From: Bacteroidia bacterium
GTDB taxonomy: Bacteria > Bacteroidota > Bacteroidia > Flavobacteriales_D > Cryomorphaceae
DNA: 64,000 nt
NCBI GenBank assembly: GCA_030427905.1
Contig: JAUICL010000002.1
Span: 186,001 to 250,000, forward strand
Reading direction: 5' to 3'
A program made the translations under genes and the position numbers. The notes beneath the pieces are model-generated. The model saw nothing but the letters and a program-made list of their open reading frames with translations, had not been told where the DNA came from and made no database searches. Position 1 is the stretch's first letter. The number at the start of each line of letters is the position of its first letter. Below, in pieces: positions 34,019 to 43,137 of this stretch.

Positions 34019-34201
34019 TTAATGATGAATAAACCAAGCTGAGGGTAAGAGCGATGGAACGGTGTAATCCATTGCTGAAGTGCTTGGTGCTTTGGCTTCT
34101 GGTGTACCCGCGTAAAGGGAGATTGCCATCGCACAAATCAGAAATCCCAGGGTGAGCGCCCCGGCTGAAAGGATCAGTATTTTAATATTTTTTGTTTTCA
34201 T
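34019..34201 (-). CDS. small predicted single-pass membrane protein
   Basis: A 60-residue frame starting MKTKNIKILIL with one hydrophobic segment (about residues 8-31, ILSAGALTLGFLICAMAISLYA) and a short Pro/Ser/Ala-rich tail. It begins with a typical lysine-rich export signal, and AAGAAG lies just before the ATG. It lies downstream of the PadR-PspC operon on the same strand, separated by a stable hairpin. Function is unknown and the small size leaves doubt that it is a gene. Confidence 0.45.
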   Translation of the reverse strand: MKTKNIKILILSAGALTLGFLICAMAISLYAGTPEAKAPSTSAMDYTVPSLLPSAWFIHH

Positions 34202-34214
34202 CTTCTTAGCCTAT

Positions 34215-34239
34215 CGGGGCACCGACTTTCGGCGCCCCG
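34215..34239 (-). terminator. stable hairpin after the PspC gene
   Basis: CGGGGC-A-CCGA-CTT-TCGG-C-GCCCCG forms a near-perfect 10-bp stem with a 3-nt loop, between the PspC stop codon and the small membrane ORF. No T-run follows on the minus strand, so it may be an attenuator or mRNA-end stabiliser rather than a full terminator. Confidence 0.5.
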
Positions 34240-34282
34240 TCTATATGTTTGGTTTGTTTAGTGTTTAGCTCATTCAGTATGA

Positions 34283-36145
34283 TCAGTTGTGATCTCTTAG
34301 TTGTTCAAATTCTTCTTCCATCTCTCGTTGGGCATCTTCCAATCGCTCTTCGGCTCTGCGGAGTTCATTGTCCATGATCTCTTGAGCTCGCTCTAGTTCG
34401 CGTTCAGCTCTTTCCAACTCTTTCTGCGTGCGGTGGCTAAGCTCGTGTTCATACTCGCGTTCACGTTCTCGATTATACCTGTTCTCGAGTTCTATCTCGA
34501 TCTCTTCTTCGGTACAGTTCACACATCGCAAGCCATCCTTGGTCATGATCCATGTTCGATCGAGCATGCGCGAGTCTAACGTGTTGCTCAAATTCGGAAC
34601 ATCGTATATGATGGCTCTCGAGTTGGGAGCAAAATGGATCGCTTTTCCTACCGGAATTTTCAGTACATATTTGATTCGCTGATCTCTGATTTTTGCCTCG
34701 TTTGGCAAAATTAAGTACGGTGAGATGAGTAAGCTGTCATTGCTTATCGTGTAATTCGACTTGGCAATTCGAGCGTTGTTTACTGCATCTTTTTTATTGG
34801 AACCACGTGCGCTTCGGGTTATGTAAAGCCCATATATGGAATCCGATTTTTGGATGTCGACTGTAAACTCAGTCTTACCACTTATCATAAAGTCTGTCGA
34901 TTTTGGACCGCCAAATGTTACATCATCATCAAAGAATAATTCATTTCTGTCAAATTCGCTGTTGAATTCATAGACGGTAGCGCGCGATGTTGAGATATCA
35001 AGATAAAGGGTGTCGCTGGTTGGGAGCTCAATAGGCACGTGCTCTGTAAAGCTCGTTTCCATGTGAAAGTCTCTCCATAAATTTATTCCGCATGCGGCTA
35101 GTAGCGCCAATCCAGCAAGCCAAAGAATCAAAAAGACGATAGCAACTAATCCTGGTATACCTCTATAGTTGAAGAGTAGCCTGATTCCCAAAAGGAGTAG
35201 AGAAAGCGCTGGAATAAACAAGATCAACACCCATCCAACAAAGAAAGTGACGTATTGGAAACTACTCGAGAAGGTGCTCTGTAAGTAGGCGTCTACTTGT
35301 TCATCGAAAATCATGTGATGATCTGAAATGGCCGCTATAATGTTCTCGTGGCCAAAAAGGAGTGCGAATCCAAAGAATATTCCGAAGATTCCCGCAAGGA
35401 ATAGGATTAATCCTAGCACACGTCCGAGAACTTTAGCCAGCACACGAAGGACTTTTCCCAGAGTATTGGCCACATCACTTAGCGCATCACCAATTCGGTT
35501 TCCAGCAGACTCGAATCGGTCCCGGTTCAAGTTGTTCTTTGCGCTGAAGTCTTTGATGTCTTCTTTCACCCCTTCAAAGGACTCGTTGACCTTTTTTGAA
35601 ATGTTTCCCACGTTGACTTGCTCCCCTCGCATTCGCAATTTGTCGGCTGTCGTTACGGCTTTGGGAATAATAACCGTAAGAATTAGGTATACGATTACGC
35701 CAGAACCAAAGGATGCAATGGCCAAAATGACAAAGAGAGCCCTAAGTACAATTGGATCCCACCCGAGGTAGGCGCTTATACCACCACATACTCCAAAGAC
35801 TACCTTATTATCGGGGTCTCTGAATACGCGCTTACCCTGCTTTGAATGCGATTTTGATGTCCTTTCGGGTTCGGGCTCGTCTTCGTCAATATAGTCTTCT
35901 GGTTTTCCCATGATGCGGATCACATCGTCTACATCACTGGTTGTAATCACTTGCTTTTGCTCAGAGATGGCTTCCATAAACAATTCGGCTATGCGTAGCT
36001 CGATGTCAGAAATAATCTCCTCGGTGCTTTCGTGACCTTCAAAGTAGCCTCTGATGGTGTTGAGGTATTTATTGAGTTTATCGAAGGCGTTTTCTTCGAT
36101 ATTGAAAACGCGACCTCCAATATTTACACTGATCGTCTTGTTCAT
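34283..36145 (-). CDS. PspC-domain membrane protein with C-terminal coiled coil
   Basis: A 620-residue membrane protein. The cytosolic N-terminus (1-100) is followed by a PspC domain (about 107-165, KVVFGVCGGISAYLGWDPIV), further hydrophobic segments at about 235-270 and 295-360, a beta-rich extracytoplasmic region (about 370-550) and a strongly charged coiled coil at the C-terminus (Glu/Arg repeats, about 555-620). PspC proteins sense envelope stress in the phage-shock response; this large form with an adhesin-like middle region is typical of Bacteroidota. It is co-transcribed with PadR (2-bp gap), which probably controls it. Confidence 0.88.
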   Translation of the reverse strand: MNKTISVNIGGRVFNIEENAFDKLNKYLNTIRGYFEGHESTEEIISDIELRIAELFMEAISEQKQVITTSDVDDVIRIMGKPEDYIDEDEPEPERTSKSHSKQGKRVFRDPDNKVVFGVCGGISAYLGWDPIVLRALFVILAIASFGSGVIVYLILTVIIPKAVTTADKLRMRGEQVNVGNISKKVNESFEGVKEDIKDFSAKNNLNRDRFESAGNRIGDALSDVANTLGKVLRVLAKVLGRVLGLILFLAGIFGIFFGFALLFGHENIIAAISDHHMIFDEQVDAYLQSTFSSSFQYVTFFVGWVLILFIPALSLLLLGIRLLFNYRGIPGLVAIVFLILWLAGLALLAACGINLWRDFHMETSFTEHVPIELPTSDTLYLDISTSRATVYEFNSEFDRNELFFDDDVTFGGPKSTDFMISGKTEFTVDIQKSDSIYGLYITRSARGSNKKDAVNNARIAKSNYTISNDSLLISPYLILPNEAKIRDQRIKYVLKIPVGKAIHFAPNSRAIIYDVPNLSNTLDSRMLDRTWIMTKDGLRCVNCTEEEIEIELENRYNREREREYEHELSHRTQKELERAERELERAQEIMDNELRRAEERLEDAQREMEEEFEQLRDHN

Positions 36146-36147
36146 GG

Positions 36148-36474
36148 CTAGTCCTTAATTGTTCGGTTTACGGCATTTACTAATTCATCCCAAGTTTGGC
36201 GCAGTTCGCTTAAAAATTGCTCTCCCAACTCGGTGAGCTTGTAGTACTTGCGCGGTGGTCCAGATTTTGATTCTTCCCAACGATAGTCGAGAATACCAGC
36301 GTTCTTGAGTCTTGTCAGGAGCGGGTATAGGGTTCCTTCTACTACGATGAGTTTTGATTCTTTAAGCGCTAGGATAATGTCCGAAGGGTACATCTCTTCT
36401 TGCTTGAGTAGCTGAAGAATGCAGAACTCCAGCACTCCTTTTCGCATTTGCGCTTTTGTATTTTCAATTTTCAT
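36148..36474 (-). CDS. PadR-family transcriptional regulator
   Basis: A 108-residue winged-helix regulator of the short PadR type: VLEFCILQLLKQEEMYPSDI forms the first helices, EGTLYPLLTRLKNAGILDY is the recognition helix and wing entry, and SGPPRKYYKLTELGEQFL is the PadR wing signature, followed by a short dimerisation helix. It is the first gene of the PspC operon and probably represses it. A palindrome lies in the promoter spacer and further AGTAC half-sites lie upstream. Confidence 0.93.
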   Translation of the reverse strand: MKIENTKAQMRKGVLEFCILQLLKQEEMYPSDIILALKESKLIVVEGTLYPLLTRLKNAGILDYRWEESKSGPPRKYYKLTELGEQFLSELRQTWDELVNAVNRTIKD

Positions 36475-36542
36475 GCGCGTTTCTTCGTTCGTTCATGTTT
36501 AGTGCGATGAGTTAAAAAGCCATTTTAACCTTATCGACGGGT

Positions 36543-36605
36543 CAAAGTAAAGTATAATTATAGTACTATGCAAAACAAAGTACCTAAATTTAACATAGTA
36601 CTTTG
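36543..36605 (-). promoter_or_regulatory. padR promoter with AGTAC-type operator dyads
   Basis: On the minus strand TTG (36571-36573), a 20-nt spacer and TTACTTTG (36543-36550, one mismatch to TAnnTTTG) make a promoter with a leader of about 63 nt. The perfect palindrome ATAGTACTAT (36560-36569) lies in the spacer, and the inverted repeat CAAAGTAC-N14-GTACTTTG (36576-36605) is just upstream. PadR binding is inferred from position. Confidence 0.55.
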
Positions 36606-36696
36606 ATGAGTGGAAGTATTATAGGATGAGAGGAAGTTTCCTGAAACCTTTTGGAAAGAGATGGCGTAGTACGGATGTAACTAGCAAAACAAAAGC

Positions 36697-36834
36697 ATGA
36701 AAAAAGCGATCCCCTACATCGTTGCGGCTATTTTAGGAATGATGATGTTTTCTTGCACGAACTCACATAAAAACTGTGCGGCTTACGCCAAACACGAGAC
36801 TTCGAGTACCGTAACTTACGACGACGTTCAATAA
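36697..36834 (+). CDS. 45-residue small lipoprotein
   Basis: A short gene encoding MKKAIPYIVAAILGMMMFSC and a 25-residue Cys/His/Thr-rich tail ending VTYDDVQ. The lysine-rich start, hydrophobic core and FSC lipobox mark a lipoprotein signal, with the mature protein starting at Cys20. A second cysteine (Cys27) may form a disulfide or bind metal. It is divergent from padR across the AGTAC operator region and followed by a strong terminator, which supports it as a real transcription unit. Function is unknown. Confidence 0.7.
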   Translation: MKKAIPYIVAAILGMMMFSCTNSHKNCAAYAKHETSSTVTYDDVQ

Positions 36835-36865
36835 AAAAGTCCGACGTATTATCGTCGGACCTTTC
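36833..36865. terminator. intrinsic terminator after the small lipoprotein
   Basis: Perfect 8-bp stem GTCCGACG-TATTAT-CGTCGGAC (36839-36860), preceded by AAAAAA and followed by CTTTCT. It overlaps the stop codon of the small lipoprotein and can also end minus-strand transcription from the SDR gene. Confidence 0.8.
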
Positions 36866-36900
36866 TATAATCTTTGAAACAGACTGCGAAGCCGCTTGGA

Positions 36901-37617
36901 TTAAGCTCCAGGCGGCTTTGTCGGTCTTACTTCTATCTTAGAAGGTAGTGTTCTAGGGTTCATCCGCAGCAGATCTGCTACCATTTGCCCCAAGTCTTCT
37001 GGCTGAATTTTCCACCCATCGTTTTCATCTGGTGTATGGCCAGCAAAATGGCTCGTCACCGATCCAGGCATGATTGTGCTGACCTTAATGTCGTACGGAC
37101 GTAGGTCGAGCATAATGGCCTGGCTGAATCCAACTACTCCAAACTTGCTCGCATTGTAAGCCGATCCTTTTGCAAAGAAATTCGTGCCGGCCAGACTCGC
37201 TATGGTTATGATATAGCCTTTAGATTGCTTCAAAGCCGGAATGCTCGCTTTTACCGTATTGAATACTCCGGTCAAATTGATGTCTATGGTTTGATTCCAT
37301 TGGTCTAAACTCAGCTCTTCGATACTACCAAAATGACCTACTCCGGCATTGGCAACAACTACATCCAACCCACCAAAGGCCGACTTTACCTGATTAACCG
37401 CGTCGTTCATTTCGTCCATGTTTCGCACATCGGCTTGAATGCCTAAAACGTCTTCTCCACTGCCAGACAGCTGCTCTACTGCCGATTTAATTCTGTTTTC
37501 GTCGCGGCTTGTTATCGCTACTTTGGCTCCTAAGGCCACCAGATGCTCAGCCATACCCAGCCCGATTCCGAGCGATCCCCCAGTGATCAGTATGCTTTTT
37601 CCTTTTATATCCTGCAT
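36901..37617 (-). CDS. short-chain dehydrogenase/reductase
   Basis: A 238-residue cytosolic NAD(P)-dependent oxidoreductase of the classical SDR family: cofactor motif GGSLGIGLGMAEHL, the NAGVGHFG structural motif, a serine in TIASLAGTNFF and the catalytic YNASKFG (Tyr and Lys). The Rossmann fold is complete. The substrate is unknown. It is divergent from the pigment cluster, so it may or may not take part in it; it differs clearly from the cluster's FabG. The C-terminus ends in a short proline-rich tail. Confidence 0.88.
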   Translation of the reverse strand: MQDIKGKSILITGGSLGIGLGMAEHLVALGAKVAITSRDENRIKSAVEQLSGSGEDVLGIQADVRNMDEMNDAVNQVKSAFGGLDVVVANAGVGHFGSIEELSLDQWNQTIDINLTGVFNTVKASIPALKQSKGYIITIASLAGTNFFAKGSAYNASKFGVVGFSQAIMLDLRPYDIKVSTIMPGSVTSHFAGHTPDENDGWKIQPEDLGQMVADLLRMNPRTLPSKIEVRPTKPPGA

Positions 37618-37645
37618 TTGATTCTTTATTTCTAATCGTGAAGCC

Positions 37646-37653
37646 CAAAGTTA
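37646..37653 (-). promoter_or_regulatory. -7 promoter element of the SDR gene
   Basis: TAACTTTG on the minus strand matches TAnnTTTG exactly and would give a leader of roughly 24 nt before the ATG at 37617. There is no clear -33 TTG. Confidence 0.45.
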
Positions 37654-37713
37654 GTCTTTCGAGATTTGTCCTCGGTCTAATAGACTTGTAAGATTCACGG
37701 CAAATCTTGAATA

Positions 37714-37741
37714 TTGCAGCCTGAGCTGAGAATTTCATTTG
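37714..37741 (+). promoter_or_regulatory. candidate promoter of the plus arm of the pigment cluster
   Basis: TTG (37714-37716), a 17-nt spacer and TTCATTTG (37734-37741, one mismatch to TAnnTTTG). Transcription would start near 37747, just upstream of ATG 37767, which supports that start over the GTG at 37743. Confidence 0.4.
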
Positions 37742-37766
37742 CGTGACTTTCTCATCCATACAGATC

Positions 37767-40700
37767 ATGGCCACAATCTTTTTTGGGATATACACTTTCT
37801 TTCGTCGACATAGGTGGGTTGGACTCTCCGCCTTATTGGCTTCCCTGATAATCATTGGTGTTGGAATCTCTCAATTGCGATTCACCGAAAATATTGTGGA
37901 TGTGCTGCCCCAGGATGAGCAGATTTCCCAGTTGAGCGAGACTATTGAGAATCTCAAGGTCAATGATCAGATTGTGGTCTTGGTGAGTCAGGAAAATGGC
38001 GAGCCAGATGAGCTCATTTCTTTTGCCGACATCCTTTTAGATTCAATAAGGGCCGGGCAAGAAGACTTGGTATCCGGAATAACCTACGAAATTGGGAATG
38101 ATCGATTAAACGATTTGTACGGCTTTTACGCTGAGAACATACCTTTTTACCTCACCGAAAATGACTACGATCGCATAGAAAGTCAGATGATTTCGGATTC
38201 GCTGGATGCTTTGGTGGGAAGAATGTACCGGGCTATGATTAGTCCTATGGGTATCTTTGGTTCGAAGTTTCTCATGTCTGATCCATTTGGCTTGGTTGGT
38301 GGTCAGCTAAAAAGAGCGCAGGAGCTTCGGATGGACGACAATATTACCCTGTTTCAGAATCGGTTTGTGAGTCAAGACCAGCGCAGTACCATGTTCTTTT
38401 TGCGCACGGCTAATCCCGCGAGTGAAACAGAGCACAATGGCCAGTTGGTAGACTTGCTAAACCGGATTCAGACGAACCTGAAATCGACGCATCCAGATAA
38501 AACCATTTCTTATTTCGGAAGCCCTGCCATGGCGGTGGCCAATGCACGACAGATAAAGCGAGATGTACAAGTTACGGTTAGTCTAGCGCTCGTGTTTCTC
38601 CTAGCCTTTATTGGCTTGTATTACCGCAACCTGATCGCGTTTTTCAAAGCGCTCCTGCCAGGGCTATTTGGGGCACTTTTGGCCTTGGGTGTACTGGGGT
38701 TTCTTCGAGATGGAATCTCCATTATTTCTCTCGCAATCGGGTCGGTTTTGTTGGGAATTACCATTGATTACGCCTTGCACTACCTGACTCATGCCAAGTA
38801 CGCCAAAAGTCAAAAAGACCTGTTTAAGGAATTGGGTTTCCCGACTCTTATATGCGCCCTCACATCTGCTTCGGCGTTTGGAGCTCTGCTTTTTATCAGG
38901 GCATCGGCTATGCAAGACTTAGGATTATTTGCGGGGGTGAGCGTTCTTGGAGCGGCCCTGTTTACCGTGCTTGTATTTCCGCATATCGTTGCAGTAGGAG
39001 GGCATTCTGATGAAAAAACCACCAAAGAGAACGTCGTAGAGCGGCTGATTCACGCACTTTCGTCATTCCCAATCCATCGAAAAAAGTGGGCACTGCTAGG
39101 TGTGGTGGCGATATCTATTGCTTGTCTGGTAAAATGGAATGATGTGAGATTTCAGGAAGATATGCTCAAGCTCAACTACACATCGCCGCAGTTGGCAGAA
39201 TCGGAGAGACGCATAAATGAAGTTTCTGATTTTGTTAGCGGAAATGTGTTTGGTACAGTCAGCGATACGGGTATTTCAGCTTTGCTGGATCAGAATCTAC
39301 ACTTTTCGCATACACTCGATAGCTTGGAGCGCGAAGGGGCAATTTTGGATTATGTAAACATAAACAGAATAATTCCTGACAGTCGGGTTCAAAGCGAAAG
39401 ACTAGCTAGGTGGAATGCCTTCTGGACTTCACACGATCGGGATGAGCTAATCAAATCATTGAATATTCGCGCCGAAGAGATGGGCTTTGTCGAAGGCGTA
39501 TTCTCGGAGTTTGAAACCTTGCTTGGCCGGGAGTACACATCAATATCGGAAGGTTCAATGGAGAAGGTCTGCGCCGTGTTTGGTGAAGATCTCCTTTCGC
39601 GGTATGGCGATAAGTACGCTGCGCTAACGGCTATAAAAGTCGATCAAGCTGAGAAGAAGCGGATTGCCGCCTTTTTTTCGGCTCAGCCAGGAGTTCAAAT
39701 ATTGGATCAAGCATCTATTGCGAGCAAACTGGTCAGTCTGCTTAACGAAGACTTCTCGCGACTTGTATCGTATTCGCTCTTGCTCGTTTTTGTCATTCTT
39801 CTCGTGGCTTATGGCCGGATAGAAATGGCACTCCTTTCGTTCATACCTATTGGCCTGAGTTGGCTCTGGGTACTTGGCATAATGGGCTGGCTGGATCTCC
39901 AGTTTAATGTGGTTAATGTCATCGTCTGCACGTTTATATTCGGAATAGGTATCGATTACAGCATATTCCTTCTGCACGGGCAAATCGAAAAGTACAAAAC
40001 CGACCGTGGTAGCCTGTCTAGAAGTAAGCGTTCAATCTTACTGTCCACCATTACCACCATCGCCGGATTGGGCGTTTTGATATTTGCCAAGCATCCGGCC
40101 ATCAAATCCATCGCGGCACTTACTTTGGTGGGAATATTTTCGGTGATCATTATCACATTTATCGTTCAACCCTTCCTTTTCAATCTCTTTATCGGGTCTC
40201 GTAAGAAGAAAGGGCAAATACCTTTTACATTTCAATCAGCGATCATCTCACTTATCGCCTTTTCCTATTTCTTTTGCGGGTGCATCCTTCTCTTTGTTCT
40301 CCGCTTTTTGTTTTACATGCCACTGGGATCCTTAAAGTTTCGCAAGCGGATTTTTCACCACGTCATACGCGCCTTCTGCTGGTCCTTGATGTACATTATG
40401 GTCAAGCTACCAAAGAATGTGATAGATCGAGAAAAAATGGATTTTTCGAGACCTTCGGTCATCATTTCCAACCACCACTCGTTTATTGATATTCTCTTTC
40501 TACTGAGCCTCGATCACCGCATTGTGATGGTGACAAATTCTTGGGTATTTAATTCGCCGTTTTTTGGGAAGTCTATTCAGTTTGCCGATTTCATTCACGC
40601 AGCAGATGGACTGGACGATCAAAAGGAACATATCCAAAGCGTGATTGATGATGGGTATAGCATCATGGTATTCCCTGAAGGCTCGAGATCGGCGAGTTCG

Positions 40701-41609
40701 AAACTTAGAAGATTTCACAAGGGTGCTTTCTACTTGGCGCAGGAGTTTAAGCTCGACATCCAGCCCATCATATTGCACGGTACATCATGGGCCTTACCAA
40801 AAGGTGATGATTTTCATTTGAAAAACAACGGTGTTTCGGTCAAGTTTCTGGATCGAATTTCGCTCAGCGACCCTTCCTATGGAGAGACCTATTCAGAGCG
40901 GACTAAAACTATATCGCGCCATTTTAAGAAAGCCTATCAGCAACACAAAGAATCTGTTGAAATACCTTCTTATTTCAATGAGTGGGTTCGCTATAATTTT
41001 ACTTTCAAAGGCCCCATTTTGGAGTGGTACTACCGCATTAAAACAAGGCTTGAAGGCCGGTATGACTTCTTCCATGAGCTCGTGCCGCGCGAAGCTCGCA
41101 TCATGGATTTGGGGTGTGGGTATGGGTTTATGTCCTACGCTCTGGCAATGAGCTCAGATCAGCGAAAAATCACTTCAATTGACTACGACATTGATAAAAT
41201 AAACATCGCTTCATCTTGCCCGAATATGCCGTCAAACTTGACGTTCGCTCGTGGCGATGTTATGAAATATCCGTTTGAAGAAACAGACGTTTTTATCTTA
41301 AGTGATGTACTGCATTATTTGACAGCGGCGGAGCAGACAGACTTGATGAAAAGGATGCTGGATAATCTCAGTGTCAGTGGTCAAATTATTCTGAGAGACG
41401 GTGATGCGGAAAAGGAAAAAAGGCAGAAAGGAACAGCGTTGACTGAGTTTTTCTCCACGAATTTTGGCTTCAACAAGACCAGGAATGATCTAAATTTTAT
41501 TACTCGTAATTTTGTCGAAGATTTTGCCCGTGAGCACAAATTAAACTTAACCGTGATAGACCGTTCCAAATACACTTCCAATCTGATATTTGTGTTGAAG
41601 AAAATGTGA
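37767..41609 (+). CDS. MMPL exporter - acyltransferase - methyltransferase fusion
   Basis: A 1280-residue fusion. Residues 1 to about 830 form an RND/MMPL transporter with two six-helix lobes, each with the proton-relay motif (GITIDYALH and GIGIDYSIF). Next comes a PlsC-type acyltransferase with NHHSFID (HX4D, about residue 902) and FPEGSRS (about 968). The C-terminal part (about 1075-1280) is a class I SAM methyltransferase with DLGCGYGFMS (about 1114). It probably exports or flips the polyene pigment and attaches or modifies its acyl part. MMPL and acyltransferase genes are usual in aryl-polyene/flexirubin loci; the three-part fusion is notable. It is the first gene of the plus arm and is separated from the next by one base. 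Confidence 0.88.
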   Translation: MATIFFGIYTFFRRHRWVGLSALLASLIIIGVGISQLRFTENIVDVLPQDEQISQLSETIENLKVNDQIVVLVSQENGEPDELISFADILLDSIRAGQEDLVSGITYEIGNDRLNDLYGFYAENIPFYLTENDYDRIESQMISDSLDALVGRMYRAMISPMGIFGSKFLMSDPFGLVGGQLKRAQELRMDDNITLFQNRFVSQDQRSTMFFLRTANPASETEHNGQLVDLLNRIQTNLKSTHPDKTISYFGSPAMAVANARQIKRDVQVTVSLALVFLLAFIGLYYRNLIAFFKALLPGLFGALLALGVLGFLRDGISIISLAIGSVLLGITIDYALHYLTHAKYAKSQKDLFKELGFPTLICALTSASAFGALLFIRASAMQDLGLFAGVSVLGAALFTVLVFPHIVAVGGHSDEKTTKENVVERLIHALSSFPIHRKKWALLGVVAISIACLVKWNDVRFQEDMLKLNYTSPQLAESERRINEVSDFVSGNVFGTVSDTGISALLDQNLHFSHTLDSLEREGAILDYVNINRIIPDSRVQSERLARWNAFWTSHDRDELIKSLNIRAEEMGFVEGVFSEFETLLGREYTSISEGSMEKVCAVFGEDLLSRYGDKYAALTAIKVDQAEKKRIAAFFSAQPGVQILDQASIASKLVSLLNEDFSRLVSYSLLLVFVILLVAYGRIEMALLSFIPIGLSWLWVLGIMGWLDLQFNVVNVIVCTFIFGIGIDYSIFLLHGQIEKYKTDRGSLSRSKRSILLSTITTIAGLGVLIFAKHPAIKSIAALTLVGIFSVIIITFIVQPFLFNLFIGSRKKKGQIPFTFQSAIISLIAFSYFFCGCILLFVLRFLFYMPLGSLKFRKRIFHHVIRAFCWSLMYIMVKLPKNVIDREKMDFSRPSVIISNHHSFIDILFLLSLDHRIVMVTNSWVFNSPFFGKSIQFADFIHAADGLDDQKEHIQSVIDDGYSIMVFPEGSRSASSKLRRFHKGAFYLAQEFKLDIQPIILHGTSWALPKGDDFHLKNNGVSVKFLDRISLSDPSYGETYSERTKTISRHFKKAYQQHKESVEIPSYFNEWVRYNFTFKGPILEWYYRIKTRLEGRYDFFHELVPREARIMDLGCGYGFMSYALAMSSDQRKITSIDYDIDKINIASSCPNMPSNLTFARGDVMKYPFEETDVFILSDVLHYLTAAEQTDLMKRMLDNLSVSGQIILRDGDAEKEKRQKGTALTEFFSTNFGFNKTRNDLNFITRNFVEDFAREHKLNLTVIDRSKYTSNLIFVLKKM

Positions 41610-41610
41610 T

Positions 41611-43137
41611 ATGGAGAATTACGATGTAATTATAATCGGGAGTGGGCTTGGTGGTCTAGAGTGCGGTGTAATTCTTGGAAGGGAAGGCTACAAGGTTCTC
41701 ATTTTGGAGAAGAATAAGCAGGTCGGTGGAAATCTCCAGATTTTCTCACGAGACAAGCGCATTTTCGATACTGGTGTGCACTACGTGGGTGGCCTGAACC
41801 CGGGCCAAAACCTACATACCTACTTCTCGTATTTCGGCATTATGGATGATTTGAAGCTTCACCAAATGAGTAAAGAAGCTTTTGATATTGTCTCCTTCGA
41901 AAATGATCCAATCGAGTATCCATACGGTCAGGGTTACGACCAATACATTGAAGGATTGGTCAAGTTGTTTCCTGAAGAGCGGGCGGGCATTGAGAAATTC
42001 TGTGACAAAGTGCGGGAAGTCTGTCAGGCATTTCCGCTGTATCAGCTTCAAGTAGACGACAACCCCGTTGGGTACAAAGATGTATTGAATCTAAACGCTG
42101 CAGATTTCATAGACTCCTGTACCGAAAATGAAAAGTTGCGGAAGGTCCTTGGGGGAACTAACCCACTTTTTGCGGGAATTGGAAGTAAAACGCCATTTTA
42201 CATTCTGGCGTTGGTCACCAATTCATACATCGAGAGTGCATGGAAATTTGTTGATGGTGGCGGGCAAATTGCAAAACTTCTGGTGAGAGAAATCAGAAAA
42301 GTAGGTGGAGAAATCAAGAAGCACGCCGATGTGGTGAAGATTGAGTTTGAAGATAAGCGAGCCAAATCTGTTGTGACCAAGTCTGGCGACCGCTACTACG
42401 GCGACATGATCATTTCTAACGTCCATCCCGCATATACCGTGAAAATGATAGAGCCGGGTATTTTAAAAAGGGCTTTCACAAAGCGGGTATCTCAGATGGA
42501 AAATACTTCTTCTGTTTTCATCTTGTACCTTGTTCTCAAAGAAGATTCTATGCCATTCATCAATTCCAACTACTATCACTACATCAACGATGATGTATGG
42601 GGTGGAGTAGATTACGATGAAGAAACTTGGCCACCTTCATATGCCGTTTTTTCCGGAGTTTCTTCCAAAACCAAGCAGTATTGCGATACCATGATCGTGA
42701 TGGCTTACATGAAAATGGAAGAAGTGGAAGAATGGGATTCTACTTTCAATACAGTGTCGGAAGGTGATGACCGCGGGGAGCGCTACGAAGAATTTAAAAA
42801 GGTGAAGGCAGAAAAACTGCTCGATGCCATGGAAGGGAAGTTTCCCGGAATAAGAGACCGCATAGAAAGTTACTACACGTCGACTCCTTTGACATACCGC
42901 GACTACATCAACACGCCTGGCGGTTCGATGTACGGAATTATGAAAGACGCTAGCGATCCGCTTAGATCATTTGTCTCACCGCGCACCAAGGTTCCTAACC
43001 TTCTATTCACAGGGCAAAACCTGAATATGCACGGTGTACTCGGCGTGACAATTGGTGCCGTGCAAACTTGCTCTGAAATTGTCGGACACAAATACCTCAT
43101 GGAGAAAATCCTATCAGCATCGAATGTCGAAGCTTAA
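41611..43137 (+). CDS. FAD-dependent CrtI/CrtISO-like oxidoreductase
   Basis: A 508-residue flavoprotein of the phytoene desaturase / carotenoid isomerase / retinol saturase superfamily: dinucleotide-binding motif IIGSGLGGLECGVILGREG at the N-terminus, FDTGVHYVGGL, and the C-terminal FAD motif NLLFTGQNLNMHGVLG. In a polyene cluster it may isomerise, reduce or desaturate double bonds of the chain. There is no transmembrane segment. It overlaps the C45 acyltransferase gene by 14 bp. Which of these reactions it carries out cannot be read from the sequence. Confidence 0.88.
   Translation: MENYDVIIIGSGLGGLECGVILGREGYKVLILEKNKQVGGNLQIFSRDKRIFDTGVHYVGGLNPGQNLHTYFSYFGIMDDLKLHQMSKEAFDIVSFENDPIEYPYGQGYDQYIEGLVKLFPEERAGIEKFCDKVREVCQAFPLYQLQVDDNPVGYKDVLNLNAADFIDSCTENEKLRKVLGGTNPLFAGIGSKTPFYILALVTNSYIESAWKFVDGGGQIAKLLVREIRKVGGEIKKHADVVKIEFEDKRAKSVVTKSGDRYYGDMIISNVHPAYTVKMIEPGILKRAFTKRVSQMENTSSVFILYLVLKEDSMPFINSNYYHYINDDVWGGVDYDEETWPPSYAVFSGVSSKTKQYCDTMIVMAYMKMEEVEEWDSTFNTVSEGDDRGERYEEFKKVKAEKLLDAMEGKFPGIRDRIESYYTSTPLTYRDYINTPGGSMYGIMKDASDPLRSFVSPRTKVPNLLFTGQNLNMHGVLGVTIGAVQTCSEIVGHKYLMEKILSASNVEA

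Noticed and set aside
36560-36605. CRISPR-like or tandem repeat made of AGTAC units
   Set aside because: The units are few, irregularly spaced and arranged as inverted dyads inside a promoter, which fits an operator better.
36901-37617. SDR enzyme as the first member of the pigment cluster
   Set aside because: It is transcribed away from the cluster and has its own -7 element; membership cannot be supported.
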